Source: Acidobacteriota bacterium (GTDB lineage Bacteria; Acidobacteriota; Terriglobia; Terriglobales; Acidobacteriaceae). From it: a stretch of DNA of 64,000 nucleotides. A model generated the notes under the pieces. That model made no database searches and was not told the origin of the DNA. It saw nothing but the letters and a program-made list of their open reading frames with translations. Location: assembly GCA_013285705.1 (NCBI GenBank), contig JABDHA010000002.1:842-64841 (forward strand). The letters are read 5' to 3'. The position numbers and the translations under genes were made by a program. Positions 9,034 through 16,629 of this stretch are shown piece by piece. Positions within the stretch are counted from its first letter, which is position 1, and each line of letters starts with the position of its first letter.

Positions 9034-9294
9034 TCAACCATTCAGCACGATCGTTGACACGCGGAGAATATCGTTTGCCCGTACGCCTTGTTCCGGAAGA
9101 GGGACTGAGAAGTCGAGTGAAAGACTATTCCAGACCACCTGAGGTTGTCCCTCGCCTTTTAGATAGTCCCCTCGCTCTCTTAGCTCGAATAGTATCTCGT
9201 CAAGCGTGGTGTCTAGCGTTTCCTGTTCATCGATGTCAACGTTGAATTTTTGCTCTGCTCGAACTGTATCGAAGAGCATCTGGTATTTGGGCAT
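9034..9294 (-). CDS. Ubiquitin-like beta-grasp modifier
   Basis: An 86-aa protein that fits the YukD-like/ubiquitin beta-grasp pattern. It has an amphipathic first strand, an acidic turn and helix (TLDTTLDEILFELRERGDYL), VVWNSLSLDF as the central strand, and VPLPEQGVRANDILRVSTIV, which matches the ubiquitin-type segment L-x-x-x-G-I/V-x-x-x-D-x-L. The chain ends in ...VLNG, a single exposed glycine with no extension. It would therefore need no protease maturation before activation. A good RBS (AGGGAGAA) precedes the ATG. It sits between the RING and E2 genes of the same operon, which supports a protein-modifier role rather than a sulfur carrier. Confidence 0.82.
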   Translation of the reverse strand: MPKYQMLFDTVRAEQKFNVDIDEQETLDTTLDEILFELRERGDYLKGEGQPQVVWNSLSLDFSVPLPEQGVRANDILRVSTIVLNG

Positions 9295-9332
9295 TACGGT
9301 TCTCCCTGCTATGCAAGCGTTGCGAATAAAAC

Positions 9333-10058
9333 TTATCTGTTTAACTTTTCTGGACGCGCCCCTGCTGCGACATACTCTCTTACATCAGTAGGCAAATCTG
9401 GAATAGTCCAGCCACATCGGCTGCATTGACCATTGTTGTCATCCCAACATGCACGGCATTGGCCATGTCCGCACCCTTTGCAAGGCCAATGTGCCACATC
9501 CCAATCTGCCAGGCGTAGGCAGAGAGCACACCGGCCACCATGCGCCTGTGAGCCGAAGTTTTCCTGCCACCACGAGAAATCAAGAGGAAACAAGGCGACT
9601 TGATTTGTTTCGCACAAGGAGCATCTACCACGTTCAAAGTGCCAGCAGTTCTCACAAGCCATCAAATGACAGCGCGGGCATGAAAAAGAAAGCAACCGGC
9701 GTAACCTGACATGACAGAGCTGGCACTTGGCTCCGCGCATGCTCAGGCCGAGCGCAGGAGCTCCGGACAGAAGCCCCGCCAGCAGCGGAGCGGCCCAAGC
9801 TGCAGGCGAATAGACTACTTCCGATCCTACTTTTTCAAAAACAAGACCCAACAGGCTGGCAGCTGCTGCGACAAGAGGAAGCAGATAGATATGTTCGACA
9901 TCGAACGCAAACGCGCGCATGCCACCAAGCAGGATCGCTCCGCAAAGAAGACCCCCGGCAAGATCACCGGCAAGTCCCCATCGCGTAGCAACCAGCTGCA
10001 CGATCGCTGCGAGAACGCCAAGCGCCGTAAGCAGAACGTACGTACGCAGCCGCGTCAT
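9333..10058 (-). CDS. Membrane-anchored protein with two RING-type zinc modules
   Basis: A 241-aa protein. Residues 1-108 hold four predicted transmembrane helices (about 5-26, 31-50, 57-75, 84-105). Two Cys-rich modules follow. Module 2 (C177-C215) fits the RING-HC consensus: C-X2-C-X14-C-X1-H-X2-C-X2-C-X7-C-X2-C. Module 1 (C112-C149) has the same spacing, but the histidine is shifted (CHLMAC), so one ligand may be altered. In the same operon as E1, E2 and Ubl, a RING points to an E3-like ligase facing the cytoplasm. The ATG overlaps the E1 stop by 4 bp, so the two are translationally coupled. An alternative is a generic treble-clef/zinc-ribbon membrane protein, but operon context favours E3. 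Confidence 0.8.
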   Translation of the reverse strand: MTRLRTYVLLTALGVLAAIVQLVATRWGLAGDLAGGLLCGAILLGGMRAFAFDVEHIYLLPLVAAAASLLGLVFEKVGSEVVYSPAAWAAPLLAGLLSGAPALGLSMRGAKCQLCHVRLRRLLSFSCPRCHLMACENCWHFERGRCSLCETNQVALFPLDFSWWQENFGSQAHGGRCALCLRLADWDVAHWPCKGCGHGQCRACWDDNNGQCSRCGWTIPDLPTDVREYVAAGARPEKLNR

Positions 10059-10957
10059 GAAGCCCTCTCTACCATCTCATTACGCAAGCTATCGAGGATG
10101 ACAAGCTCACGGCCGTTGCAGAATGGGCACGCGCCCCAGCGCCGAACCCAGGCAATACGCCGGTGCGGGAAAAACTGCCTGCCGCAAGTGCTGCATTCTG
10201 CGAGCGTGCAAATTGGGAACAGTGCTCCGGACATCTCAGCATGGAGCGGACACATGACGCTACGACTATGCTGGACCGTTTGAGATAGAGGCACACCATC
10301 GAGATCTAGATGCACAGAGAAAGATTCCTTTGCATTCTCTGTTGCGGAAAGAGCAATCTCCACTTGAAGGCCCGCCACAATGGAAGCCATGGTCGCCGTA
10401 CTTGTCCAAACCGGTTGTTCATTTCGCTCGTGCGCCCAACAGGCATGCACATCTGACTCCCACATGCTGAACAGTTCGGCCCGCCGGCCGCTGGAAAGCA
10501 GGCAGGCGAAGCAGGCAGCAGAGTCAACGCCTGGAAACCACGACACACGGCCAACACGAGTGCTCACGCCGCCCAGACCGGCATCGCAGACCGGCAACCG
10601 GTAGCGCGCAGCGAGAGCAGAGATCTCTGTGCGAGCCAGATCTGTGTCGACACAGCTGAAGAGCACTTCGGCTTTCAAAAACTGTTCCGGTTCAACATCT
10701 GCGATTTCTACTGGCATCCCATTCCAGAGAGTCTGCGGAAACCACGTTTGCAGTCGATCAAGAGCATACGAAACCTTGCTTTGGCCAATCGCAGCTCCTT
10801 CTCGCAGCAGTATGGATCGCGCAGTGTTCTTCTCCTCCAGCACATCGCAATCAGCAAGAAACACCGCCCCACAGCCTATAAGTCCAAGATTCTTCACAAC
10901 CTCGGAGCCAAGCGCACCTATACCTGCAACTAGAACTTGGCGGAACACAATGCACAC
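10055..10957 (-). CDS. E1-like (ThiF/MoeB family) activating enzyme with C-terminal zinc ribbon
   Basis: A 300-aa adenylating enzyme. The Rossmann motif is at 10-22 (GIGALGSEV), followed by D-x-D-x-L-E-E-x-N-x-x-R at 36-47 (nucleotide and Mg binding). CVDTDLARTEISALAARY with PVCDAGLGG at about 102-130 is the canonical E1 core. The C149-x2-C152 pair is of the kind that binds zinc in the family, and C173 (DVHACWAH) is a candidate catalytic cysteine. The C-terminus adds C255-x2-C258 and C277-x2-C280, a zinc-ribbon extension. The GTG start at 10957 places the Rossmann strand at the very N-terminus. First gene of the operon. Predicted to adenylate the Ubl C-terminal glycine and pass it on to the E2-like protein. 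Sulfur transfer is a less likely alternative. Confidence 0.88.
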   Translation of the reverse strand: MCIVFRQVLVAGIGALGSEVVKNLGLIGCGAVFLADCDVLEEKNTARSILLREGAAIGQSKVSYALDRLQTWFPQTLWNGMPVEIADVEPEQFLKAEVLFSCVDTDLARTEISALAARYRLPVCDAGLGGVSTRVGRVSWFPGVDSAACFACLLSSGRRAELFSMWESDVHACWAHERNEQPVWTSTATMASIVAGLQVEIALSATENAKESFSVHLDLDGVPLSQTVQHSRSVMCPLHAEMSGALFPICTLAECSTCGRQFFPHRRIAWVRRWGACPFCNGRELVILDSLRNEMVERAS

Positions 10958-11229
10958 TCCGGAAGATACGTCTAAGTGAAGAGGTCTGAAGCTTCCTCAG
11001 TATACAAAGCGCAGAAATACTTTTGAGTTAGTAAGAGTCATCTATTCAACGCAAATATCTTGAATAAAATATTCCAGCTAAATTGGACAAGAAAGCGTAG
11101 GAATGGACACTTCAGGTGGCTTGCAAATGAGGACAATTCACAACAGTAATGTGAAGTGCACTTTGTGCGGCACGGAATGCCTGGAGGGTATTTCATCGCT
11201 GTGCTTTGCACGGAGTCCCCAACTTCTGC
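10958..11229. promoter_or_regulatory. Divergent intergenic region between E1-like operon and T6SS core
   Basis: An AT-rich stretch between two divergently read operons, so promoters for both are expected here. A palindromic GCAC-TTT-GTGC lies at 11158-11168; the same core recurs three times in the integrated element. A short plus-strand frame at 11103-11230 encodes KCTLCGTECLEGISSLC. This could be a tiny zinc-binding peptide or a lost N-terminal zinc ribbon of the FHA gene in another frame. No promoter hexamers can be assigned with confidence. Confidence 0.4.
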
Positions 11230-12183
11230 ATGAATATTTATCAAACGCTTTATTTTATGTCGCTCGCGGGCGGGACGGCCGGGTTGCTCGCATGGGCTTC
11301 CCAGGCACTTCTGGTTCTGCTGATACCGGCAGGCTCTCCAGCGTGGCCGTCCGCAGTCATGGCAGCCGCGCTGCTGGGCGGATTCATTGGCGGTTTTACC
11401 GTTGCATTTGATGAGAAGTGGGCAGGCAATCGGGTGCAGGCGCGATGGGTTGCAATGGGCGCTCTGATTGGCTTCGGCGCAGGCATGCTGTCAGGCGCAT
11501 TGCATCTGCCCTTGCGTACCGCGCTGCCCCGGGCGCTTCCTCTGGGCACGGTGCTTGGCTGGATGGTGAGCGGTGCCCTTATTGGGGCTGGATTAGGTGC
11601 GCGCTGGATTTCAGTGAATCGCGCCCGGATCGCGCATGGCATGGTGGGTGGAATGTGCGGAGGCTTTCTGGGCGGGATGGTCTTTGGCACTCTCAGCCAA
11701 TGGCTGCCAGGCACGTCGCAAGCAATCGCCTTCGTCCTTACTGGCGCCGGAATCAGCTTTGGAATTGCTTTTGCGCCAATCCTCCTTCGCGACGCTGTAT
11801 TACGGTTTGTGAACAGCGGTGATCCACGAGCGTCGAGTAAGCTCGGCAAGAAAGAATGGGCCATTCAAGAAGGAGATAGCTATGTGCTCGGTAGTCAAAG
11901 CGCTGATCTATCTAAGTCCACTTACGGACGGGAAGTAGATATCTATCTTCCCGATGGATCGGTCGCGCCGCGTCACGCGCGCATTTATGGTAGAGACGGG
12001 CGCTTCTATGTCACCCGTCATCCTGATGTTATGTCCGAGGCAGGTTTGCGCCGCTTCGTGCTCAAAGCACAGAACCGCTCTGTCACCTCTCCATACGAGC
12101 TGCATGACCAGACCCTGATCATCCTTGGTCGCACGACCCTCATGTTCATCGCGAAGCAGAAAGCGGGGCTTGCGCAACCATGA
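11230..12183 (+). CDS. Glycine-rich multi-TM protein with C-terminal FHA domain
   Basis: A 317-aa protein from the ATG at 11230 (the frame is open to a TTG at 11206). Residues about 5-190 form six or so hydrophobic, glycine-rich helices with GG/GxxxG motifs (GGFIGGFTVAF, GMVGGMCGGFLGGMVFG). The C-terminal about 100 residues look like a divergent FHA domain: YVLGSQSADL, PDGSVAPRHARIYGRDGRFYV, and TLIILGRTTLMF as the last strand. FHA domains bind phosphothreonine and regulate many T6SSs (Fha/TagH). It overlaps the vWA gene by 4 bp. It may supply a membrane platform in a locus without visible TssL/TssM, which is inference. Confidence 0.75.
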   Translation: MNIYQTLYFMSLAGGTAGLLAWASQALLVLLIPAGSPAWPSAVMAAALLGGFIGGFTVAFDEKWAGNRVQARWVAMGALIGFGAGMLSGALHLPLRTALPRALPLGTVLGWMVSGALIGAGLGARWISVNRARIAHGMVGGMCGGFLGGMVFGTLSQWLPGTSQAIAFVLTGAGISFGIAFAPILLRDAVLRFVNSGDPRASSKLGKKEWAIQEGDSYVLGSQSADLSKSTYGREVDIYLPDGSVAPRHARIYGRDGRFYVTRHPDVMSEAGLRRFVLKAQNRSVTSPYELHDQTLIILGRTTLMFIAKQKAGLAQP

Positions 12184-13634
12184 AAATGGTTATCCGCATC
12201 CTCGCAGTTCTTCTCGCCGCCACAGGATGGCAGCAGGTGTCTGCCCGCGGGCAATCCACCTCTCTCGACTTTCTCAGCAAGCCGATGCTGATTGAATGCG
12301 AACCCGAGGGGGCTGATGCCTGTTTTCGATTGCAGTTTGATTTCGTCGACGAAACGGGAAGCTCAGTGAATGTGCAGCTTCCACCCGCCAACCAGTTAGC
12401 GTCGCATATAGAAATTCAAGTAGACGGGCAACCTGTTAGGCCATTCCACGCAGTGACGACTGCGGGCAGCCTAAACCGGACGAGACGTCCGCAGACCACG
12501 CTTCTGCTTTTCGACGTAAGCGGCAGTATGCTGACCAACGACCTCGCAGGTCAATCCCGCTTTGAAGCTGCAAAAGGAGCGGCAGCCGAATACCTGAAGA
12601 ATTTTTCCGATGGTCAGGACCGCGTGGCTATTGTTCCATTTGCCAGCCGCGATGTCGAGAAAACCGTCGCCGCTGCACGCTTTGTGGATACGCGGGCCGC
12701 AGCGCAAACAGAACTGGACGCGCTGCCCAGACCGGAGCCTCGTAACAATACAGCCTTGTACTCGGCTGTACGCGATGCCGTGGAGACGCTTCAGCAGCAT
12801 CGTCGCTCCGATGAGGAGCAGCCACGCCTTATTCTGCTGACAGATGGGACAAACGACGTGCGGCCACAATCCGGAGATGACCAGGGGCTGCTTACCGGGC
12901 CGAGTGGACTGACTGCAGCGGCAAGCGCAGTGCAGCAGTCAGGGGTCGATGTTCTGCCCATAGGGCTCGGCAACAGACAGTCGATTGACGAGGTGGCGAT
13001 GACGCGCTTGGGAACGCGTCCACCATTAATTACTTTTGATCTCGATGCCCTGCATAAAGCATTCCAGCTGCGGCAGCTTCCACAGGACGGAACCCTGACA
13101 GTGACGCTCCAGGCGCCTGAGAGCCTTGGATCACGCACGCTCCTCGCTGGTCGAGTCGTCCGCTTCCGCGCCAAGGCCACACTGGCCGATGGGACCGTGC
13201 TTGTCGAGAATCGCCAGGCGTTGTGGGTTGCTCCGCCGGTTGCAACCCCTTCGTTTGAGGGCACGGCGACGGACGCAGAGCAGCGCGCTTTCCTGACAAA
13301 TGCGCGGCTTGATCGTGGATCGCCCCTGCTCTTCCTGCGGCCATTCCTTGTCTTTGCAGCCCTCGCTGCGCTGCTGGCCGTACTGTGGTTTGGTGTGCCT
13401 CGACTGATCTGGCCCGAACGATACGACCATCGCGCAGCACGGCCCGTCCGGCCAGAGTACTGGCCCGGTGCGGAGCCGGTGAAGCGTCGAGACAATCAGC
13501 CCGCATTTCGGCAGGCGCCACCAGGATTTGAGACGGCAGGTCGCGGTATGCGCGCGCCCATACGCAGTCCTGGCGAACATACGATCGTTCGTCCAGTCAC
13601 AGGATTTGATCCGAATAAAACGCGGTTGAGTTAA
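12180..13634 (+). CDS. vWA-domain membrane protein of T6SS locus
   Basis: A 484-aa protein with a signal peptide (MKMVIRILAVLLAATGWQQ...) and a beta-rich N-terminal domain. A von Willebrand A domain spans about 105-300, with an intact MIDAS (DVSGS, later T in NNTALY, and LLTDGTND). Another beta domain follows, then a transmembrane helix at about 380-402 (FLVFAALAALLAVLWFGV) and a cytoplasmic tail rich in Arg/Pro. The tail ends GEHTIVRPVTGFDPNKTRLS, with threonines in a context that could be phosphorylated and bound by FHA domains. It follows the FHA gene with a 4-bp overlap and precedes tssB by 13 bp. Predicted envelope component or regulator of the secretion machine. Confidence 0.8.
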   Translation: MKMVIRILAVLLAATGWQQVSARGQSTSLDFLSKPMLIECEPEGADACFRLQFDFVDETGSSVNVQLPPANQLASHIEIQVDGQPVRPFHAVTTAGSLNRTRRPQTTLLLFDVSGSMLTNDLAGQSRFEAAKGAAAEYLKNFSDGQDRVAIVPFASRDVEKTVAAARFVDTRAAAQTELDALPRPEPRNNTALYSAVRDAVETLQQHRRSDEEQPRLILLTDGTNDVRPQSGDDQGLLTGPSGLTAAASAVQQSGVDVLPIGLGNRQSIDEVAMTRLGTRPPLITFDLDALHKAFQLRQLPQDGTLTVTLQAPESLGSRTLLAGRVVRFRAKATLADGTVLVENRQALWVAPPVATPSFEGTATDAEQRAFLTNARLDRGSPLLFLRPFLVFAALAALLAVLWFGVPRLIWPERYDHRAARPVRPEYWPGAEPVKRRDNQPAFRQAPPGFETAGRGMRAPIRSPGEHTIVRPVTGFDPNKTRLS

Positions 13635-13647
13635 TGGAAGGAGATCT

Positions 13648-14148
13648 ATGCCGATCATCGATGTGAAGCGCCAGGGTGTCCGGCCCGCCGTTCGCAAGGT
13701 TCCTACAAGCACCTGCGCGGTGACAATGCCTATGACATTAGAGCAGGTAGGACGTGAGGCTCGCTCAGAGAATGAAGAGCCAGAGATGGTGGAGTCGCTC
13801 CAGCACGCCTTCGAGAAATTCAATCCGCAGATGAAGTTTAAAGGATTGGCAGGCGCGGAAGAGACCGAATTCCAGGCAGAACTGCGCTTTCGCAGCATCA
13901 AGGATTTCGAGCCCTCCAACATCATGGCTCGCCAGGAGATCCGGGCAGAAGATGGCTCGGTGACTTATCTGCGCAACGACCTTGCCGATCTGAAGAACAA
14001 CATCGACCTGATGTACCGACTGAAGGACCGCTGGAAGCTGCCTGCGGTGCGGCGGGCATGGAGCAATCCAGAGCAGCGGCGGCAGATCATCGCCGCTCTG
14101 GAGCAGCTGCGGGATGAGCTCGACAAAGTTGTTGAAGGAGAAAAGTAA
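13648..14148 (+). CDS. tssB: T6SS sheath small subunit TssB (VipA)
   Basis: 166 aa, the usual length. Family features: a low-complexity N-terminal strand, ELRFRSIKDFEPSNIMARQE, LRNDLADLKNNIDL, and a C-terminal helical part (REQ-rich, QLRDELDKVV). TssB forms the contractile sheath with TssC. RBS AAGGAG lies 8 bp before the ATG. The stop abuts the tssC start directly (TAA-ATG). Confidence 0.95.
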   Translation: MPIIDVKRQGVRPAVRKVPTSTCAVTMPMTLEQVGREARSENEEPEMVESLQHAFEKFNPQMKFKGLAGAEETEFQAELRFRSIKDFEPSNIMARQEIRAEDGSVTYLRNDLADLKNNIDLMYRLKDRWKLPAVRRAWSNPEQRRQIIAALEQLRDELDKVVEGEK

Positions 14149-15492
14149 ATGGAGACGCTTACAAAATCTACCAGCGAAATTCTGGGAGACGCACCGGCGC
14201 GTGACGTTTTGTTAGAGATCTTTGCCGATCTCCATCCTGGCTTGATCGATGAAAACCGCTCGATCACCTCCATTTTCACTCCGCAGAACGCACGCGAATT
14301 TCTTGTCCAGCTTTCTGACGTGACCTCTCTGCTGAGCGAAGAGGATAGCTTTGAAGAAACTCTGAACAAGCTGCAATCGCAGATCAACCGGGCGGAAGAG
14401 ATGCGGGATGAGCTTCTGGAGCAGGTTTTTGCGCGGCTGCGACCTATCGAGCGTAGTTATCGTGAGCTGCAAACCTTCTTCGACAACACAAAAGTCTACG
14501 ACGGCAAGCAGCGGAAGCCAGTCGAGTTATTCATCTGGAACGCAGACCCGCGTCAGATGAAAGACGTATATAGCATGACCGTTGCAGCCATAGAAAACTT
14601 TTGCAAGAAGCGCAACGATAACTTTAACTTTCGCGATGATATCTGCAATCTTGTCATTCCAGGATGGATCAACCAGTTGGTTCGGGAGCGCCTGGAAAAC
14701 ATCGCGAATCAATGGGGCATCCTGCTCATTACCGACATCGATGACGAGAAATCGTTTCAGAACGTAGAACGGAATTTCCGGCCTGGCGGCAAATACGAAT
14801 TTCTTAAGCGGCCTGAGGATCGTGCGGCAGCAGATGTCGTTGTCATGGGCTATTTACAGTTACGTCCAAGGCATTGGTTCGAGAAGACGATTGACAACGG
14901 TGATGACCTGTATGGTCCTCCGTCGCTTGCCTTCGCCGGCGCCGTGGCTCGCACGGACGATAGTGCGGGCATGGCACAGGGTCCGGTTGGCTCGCGCTTC
15001 GGCCAGGTCACCGGTCCCGAGAAGGCCAGGATCGAACCGCTCATCAGCGAGATGGAACATATCAGCATGGAGCGTCAGCTCATCCCGGTCATCCGCGATG
15101 CAGATAACAAGCTCTGCTTCTTTGGCTGCAGAACGCTCGCCGACGACCCTTACGGAGTGTATAAGTTCTTCACCTCCTATCGCATCATCCGCTACATCGA
15201 ACGATGCTGCCGACACTATCTCTTGCAGGTGGCAGGTCAGGTGCTCACACGCGAGTTCATGGACGAAGCCATCGAAAAGCCAATCGCGCGCATGTTGCAG
15301 GAGCAGGTCGAGGCGGGCACTCTAATTGACTACAAATTGGAAATCGATCGTGATGCGAATAAGCGCATGCAGGGCATCTGTGACCTTAAGCTCGAGGTTA
15401 TGCCGACGGGACCAGGTGAAAGCTTCCGCCTCAAGATCGATACCCCCGAGTTTGCTTCTGAGGGAGCAAAGCAGGAGCCGGCAGGCCGATAG
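14149..15492 (+). CDS. tssC: T6SS sheath large subunit TssC (VipB)
   Basis: 447 aa. Typical sheath motifs: ADPRQMKDVYS, DIDDEKSFQNVERNFRPGGKYEF, RPEDRAAADVVVMGYLQLRPRHWFE, and PVIRDADNKLCFFGCRTLADDP. A C-terminal domain follows with FMDEAIEKPIARMLQEQVEAGTL. The N-terminal helix, needed for ClpV recognition in other TssC proteins, is present (ILGDAPARDVLLEIFADL). It starts immediately after tssB, so the two are translationally coupled. Confidence 0.93.
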   Translation: METLTKSTSEILGDAPARDVLLEIFADLHPGLIDENRSITSIFTPQNAREFLVQLSDVTSLLSEEDSFEETLNKLQSQINRAEEMRDELLEQVFARLRPIERSYRELQTFFDNTKVYDGKQRKPVELFIWNADPRQMKDVYSMTVAAIENFCKKRNDNFNFRDDICNLVIPGWINQLVRERLENIANQWGILLITDIDDEKSFQNVERNFRPGGKYEFLKRPEDRAAADVVVMGYLQLRPRHWFEKTIDNGDDLYGPPSLAFAGAVARTDDSAGMAQGPVGSRFGQVTGPEKARIEPLISEMEHISMERQLIPVIRDADNKLCFFGCRTLADDPYGVYKFFTSYRIIRYIERCCRHYLLQVAGQVLTREFMDEAIEKPIARMLQEQVEAGTLIDYKLEIDRDANKRMQGICDLKLEVMPTGPGESFRLKIDTPEFASEGAKQEPAGR

Positions 15493-15626
15493 CGTGCATC
15501 CGCTAAACGCAGATGGGGCCGGGCATGTGGAGTGACCGCATCCTGGGCGCTCTCCGGAAGCGGCTGCACCGGCGGCCTGAAGTTCAACCCAAACCCACAG
15601 CCGAAGGAAAAGAGAGGACGACCCAC

Positions 15627-16085
15627 ATGTCAAGTCCATTGCGCAGCACAGTCACTGTAGATGGAAACAAGTTCGATGCACTGGCGAGCACAGTGCGTTT
15701 TGCCACGTTGAAGGATCGTGCAGGTATGCCGGAAATGGGCACGCTTTCTACCGCGATCAAGATCTACGTCGACTTTCACGATGATACAAACATTCCGCAC
15801 AGCACGTTGCAACAGCTCTTCAATCTTGCGAACGTCGTAACCCGCGACAAGATTGTCGATATGAAGATCGAGTATTGGAAGGATGATGCCAAAAAAGATG
15901 CCCTGTGCAGCTATAAGTTCAAGGGCTGGATCAGCCGCTTTGAGACCGGGAACCCGCTGCCGACATCGACTCCCGATGGAAATGTTGACTCGAGCAGCTT
16001 CTCGACTGTGAATCACCTGCTCACGCTCGAGCTTGAGCCAGCGATGAACCAGCAGAACTTCAAAGACATCACCATGGGGAACTAA
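15627..16085 (+). CDS. hcp: Hcp-like tube protein (TssD)
   Basis: 152 aa from the ATG at 15627, preceded by AGAGAGGA; the frame is open upstream to 15513 but those residues do not resemble the family. The pattern FKGWISRFETGNP, ETG-containing loops and alternating strands fit a small beta-barrel tube protein. The sequence resembles the divergent TssD of Bacteroidota-type systems more than proteobacterial Hcp. Its position directly after the sheath genes agrees with the tube role. Confidence 0.82.
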   Translation: MSSPLRSTVTVDGNKFDALASTVRFATLKDRAGMPEMGTLSTAIKIYVDFHDDTNIPHSTLQQLFNLANVVTRDKIVDMKIEYWKDDAKKDALCSYKFKGWISRFETGNPLPTSTPDGNVDSSSFSTVNHLLTLELEPAMNQQNFKDITMGN

Positions 16086-16152
16086 GCACGGCAATGCGTC
16101 GCGCTTTGTCCGCGGTGCTCTCATTGCATCGCGGGCATTCTTCCCCTTAGAT

Positions 16153-16629
16153 ATGCAGCACGCTTCCGTCCGTGCAGGAGTTAAGACGTTGGCCCCGACA
16201 TACATTGCAGAAAATCTTTCGGCTCCGTCGATTGCTTTTCCCTTGCGCCTATCGCGTGGCCTGTTGCAGAAGACTGATGAGCGGAACGCGTATTTGATGC
16301 TGCTTGAGATCATGGCGCGGACACCGCGAGGCTCCTGGGCTGGACACCAGTTATTCGGCTTTCGCGAATTTTTTCCAGAAGTTTCCAAAGAAGGCTTGTC
16401 GCCGGAGTCGCGGGCTCTTCTAACGGCGACTACTGCGAAAGAAATTAATGCCGTGCTTGCCGACCTTGGACTTACACGCTATCGCGTTGACTCGCTCATC
16501 CCTGAGAGAGACGAAAAAGATCTGCCAGGCGATCGTGCGCGGTGGACGGGACATGGGATGGAAAGGTGCGGTGTGACACTGATGCTGCGCGAAAGCGGCA
16601 GTGACCGCGCCGCAGGATATGCTCTATGA
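16153..16629 (+). CDS. tssE: TssE-like baseplate wedge (gp25 family)
   Basis: 158 aa. The gp25-like core is visible: SIAFPLRLSRGLLQ for the first strand/helix, ALLTATTAKEINAVLADLGLTRYRVD for the ...IxxxINxxLxxLG... segment, and a terminal strand (GVTLMLRESG). It is divergent from proteobacterial TssE, but its position directly before tssF, with a 4-bp overlap, is the expected one. Confidence 0.75.
   Translation: MQHASVRAGVKTLAPTYIAENLSAPSIAFPLRLSRGLLQKTDERNAYLMLLEIMARTPRGSWAGHQLFGFREFFPEVSKEGLSPESRALLTATTAKEINAVLADLGLTRYRVDSLIPERDEKDLPGDRARWTGHGMERCGVTLMLRESGSDRAAGYAL

Noticed and set aside
9711..10283. Plus-strand 190-aa frame over the RING and E1 genes
   Set aside because: Composition is Arg/Ser/Gln-rich antisense translation of a Cys-rich gene; no RBS, and real motifs lie on the other strand.
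13131..13925. Minus-strand 264-aa frame opposite the vWA and tssB genes
   Set aside because: Antisense to well-supported MIDAS and TssB sequences; no recognisable content.
15513..15626. Longer Hcp start at 15513
   Set aside because: The extra 38 residues do not match the tube family, and the ATG at 15627 has a purine-rich RBS.
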